From an uncultured Desulfovibrio sp. (GTDB lineage Bacteria; Desulfobacterota; Desulfovibrionia; Desulfovibrionales; Desulfovibrionaceae), in NCBI RefSeq assembly GCF_944324505.1, contig NZ_CALUWO010000006.1, positions 80,840-144,839 on the forward strand: a stretch of 64,000 nucleotides of DNA, read 5' to 3'. Position 1 is the first letter of the stretch; each line of letters opens with the position of its first letter. The notes beneath the pieces are model-generated. The model did no database searches. It was not told where the DNA came from and was given only the letters and a program-made list of their open reading frames with translations. A program made the position numbers and the translations under genes. Shown one piece after another: positions 62,530-64,000 of this stretch.

Positions 62530-63834
62530 GTGTTGTTCAATATCCGTCAAGAAACCCTGCCCCGTGAAGACCTTGAAGCCCTGCAATTGCGCCGGCTGCA
62601 AGATCTCTGCGCGCGCGTCTATGCCAATGTGCCCTTTTATCGCAAACGCTTCGAGGAAAGCGGCCTGACCCCGGCCGACGTGAAGTCCCTCAAGGACCTG
62701 CGCCTCCTGCCCTTTACGGAAAAGCAGGACCTGCGCAACTACTATCCCTTCGGCCTGTTCGCCGTGCCGCGCGACAATATCGTCCGCCTGCATGCCTCCA
62801 GCGGCACCACGGGCAAGGCGGTGGTGGTGGGCTATACCCAGCGCGACCTTGACACCTGGGCCGAAGTGGCGGCCCGCAGCCTTTCCGCTGCCGGCGTCAC
62901 CCGCTCGGACACCGTGCATGTGGCCTACGGCTACGGCCTGTTCACCGGCGGGCTGGGCGCCCATGGCGGTGCCGAACATCTGGGGGCCACCGTGGTTCCG
63001 GCCTCGGGCGGTTCCACCCGCCGTCAGGCATACCTTCTGCGGGACTTCGGCGCCACGGCCCTGTGCTGTACGCCCTCCTATGCCCTGCACCTCTGGGAGG
63101 CCGGCCAGGAAGCCGGTATCGACTTCCGCGACCTGCCGCTCAAAACGGGCGTTTTCGGCGCCGAACCGTGGACCGAGGAAATGCGGCAGGACATTGAACA
63201 GAAAATGGGCATCAATGCCATGAACATCTACGGCCTGTCCGAGGTCATGGGGCCGGGCGTGGCCATGGAATGCCTGGATGCCAAATGCGGCATGCACATC
63301 TGGGAAGACCACTTTCTGCCGGAAATCATCGATCCTGTCAGCGGGGAAGTGCTGCCCGCAGGCGAAACGGGCGAACTGGTCATCACCACCCTGACCAAGG
63401 AAGGCATCCCCCTCATCCGCTACCGCACCCGCGACATCACCAGTCTGGACTACACGCCCTGCCGCTGCGGCCGCACCCATGTGCGCATTACGCGCATCAG
63501 GGGCCGCTCCGACGACATGCTCATCATCCGCGGCGTCAATGTCTTCCCGCAGCAGATCGAAAGCATCCTCATGGAAAGCGAAGGGCTTACCCCCAACTAT
63601 CAGCTGGTGGTGGACCGCGTGCACAACCTCGATACGCTGGAAGTGCAGGTGGAAGTGAACGAGACCCTCTTTGCCGACGAAATCCGCAAGCTGCAAAGCC
63701 TGGAAGGCCGCATCCAGAAGACCATCAAGGAATTCCTGGGCGTTTCCACCAAGGTGCGCCTCATGGAACCGCATTCGCTGGAACGCTCCGAAGGCAAGGC
63801 CAAGCGCATCATCGACAAGCGCCTGGAAAAGTAG
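62530..63834 (+). CDS. Phenylacetate-CoA ligase (PaaK family), copy 2
   Basis: This 434-residue AMP-forming ligase has [14 protein letters not shown] near 90, [15 protein letters not shown] near 235 and [17 protein letters not shown] near 330. It has the same length as the copy at 26808 and is clearly similar, but differs at many positions, so it is an old paralogue. GTG 62530 follows AAGGAGA; TTG at 62533 is possible. It would activate phenylacetate or a related aryl acid with CoA and ATP. Confidence 0.92.
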   Translation: MLFNIRQETLPREDLEALQLRRLQDLCARVYANVPFYRKRFEESGLTPADVKSLKDLRLLPFTEKQDLRNYYPFGLFAVPRDNIVRLHASSGTTGKAVVVGYTQRDLDTWAEVAARSLSAAGVTRSDTVHVAYGYGLFTGGLGAHGGAEHLGATVVPASGGSTRRQAYLLRDFGATALCCTPSYALHLWEAGQEAGIDFRDLPLKTGVFGAEPWTEEMRQDIEQKMGINAMNIYGLSEVMGPGVAMECLDAKCGMHIWEDHFLPEIIDPVSGEVLPAGETGELVITTLTKEGIPLIRYRTRDITSLDYTPCRCGRTHVRITRIRGRSDDMLIIRGVNVFPQQIESILMESEGLTPNYQLVVDRVHNLDTLEVQVEVNETLFADEIRKLQSLEGRIQKTIKEFLGVSTKVRLMEPHSLERSEGKAKRIIDKRLEK

Positions 63835-63881
63835 CTGCCTGAGCCGTGCAAAACAAATCGTGGAAAAAAACAAACTTTCTG

Positions 63882-63910
63882 TTGACAGAATAACGGAGGG
63901 AGCGTAGAGT
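63882..63910 (+). promoter_or_regulatory. Promoter of tRNA-Gly
   Basis: TTGACA (63882-63887) and TAGAGT (63905-63910) are 17 bases apart, with the tRNA starting 14 bases downstream. Confidence 0.75.
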
Positions 63911-63923
63911 CTTTCTTCGTTGA

Positions 63924-63998
<75 letters not shown>

Positions 63999-64000
63999 CA

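Overview
The window (about 60 % G+C in most genes) looks like a chromosomal segment of a Desulfovibrionaceae bacterium, most likely a gut-type Desulfovibrio. The reasons are a three-piece ferredoxin-type glutamate synthase, a type III glutamine synthetase, the LL-diaminopimelate aminotransferase route, two phenylacetate-CoA ligases, a periplasmic Tat-exported molybdo-enzyme operon and a Gram-negative dcw cluster. The genus is an inference; no rRNA or other marker in the window settles it.

Layout. 1-4262 (+): end of an MFS-like transporter, an unrecognised 502-residue protein, an alanine/ornithine-racemase-like PLP enzyme and a periplasmic substrate-binding protein, tightly packed as an operon. 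4447-8613 (+): a 1216-residue protein with a C-terminal HD domain, followed by a CesT-type secretion chaperone; this has the form of a type III secretion effector/chaperone pair. 8911-9423 (-): MerR/CadR-type regulator. 9630-21216 (+): NifA-like sigma-54 activator, type III glutamine synthetase behind a -24/-12 promoter, dapF, dapL, and a glutamate synthase split into amidotransferase, FMN and fused GXGXG-oxidoreductase-ferredoxin subunits. 21597-29193 (-): Na+/alanine symporter, citramalate synthase, tRNA-Pro, a TrmJ-like methyltransferase, a DUF456 protein, phenylacetate-CoA ligase and a DUF1786 protein. 29352-32186: tRNA-Leu, then a lower-G+C island with a second CesT-like chaperone and a repeat-built 552-residue candidate effector. 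32733-38890 (+): a strong promoter, a folded leader ending in an intrinsic terminator, then a periplasmic redox operon (transglutaminase-like protein, Tat Fe-S protein, Tat molybdopterin enzyme of tetrathionate-reductase type, thioredoxin-like protein, CcdA-like protein). 39329-40197: a frameshifted metallo-beta-lactamase-fold gene. 40867-58283 (-): a complete dcw cluster, mraZ to ftsZ. 58609-64000: pyk (+), a zinc-ribbon protein, gpmI and rsfS (-), a second phenylacetate-CoA ligase behind a -24/-12 promoter (+) and tRNA-Gly (+).

How the parts fit. Glutamine synthetase and glutamate synthase form the ammonia-assimilation cycle, and the sigma-54 activator just upstream is the obvious candidate regulator. 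dapF and dapL make meso-diaminopimelate, which the MurE here, carrying the DNPR motif, would add to peptidoglycan precursors. The most unusual content is two separate effector/chaperone pairs with no secretion apparatus in the window, the attenuator-like leader RNA, and a TtrAB-like reductase lacking a TtrC/NrfD membrane subunit but sitting with a thioredoxin/CcdA thiol relay.
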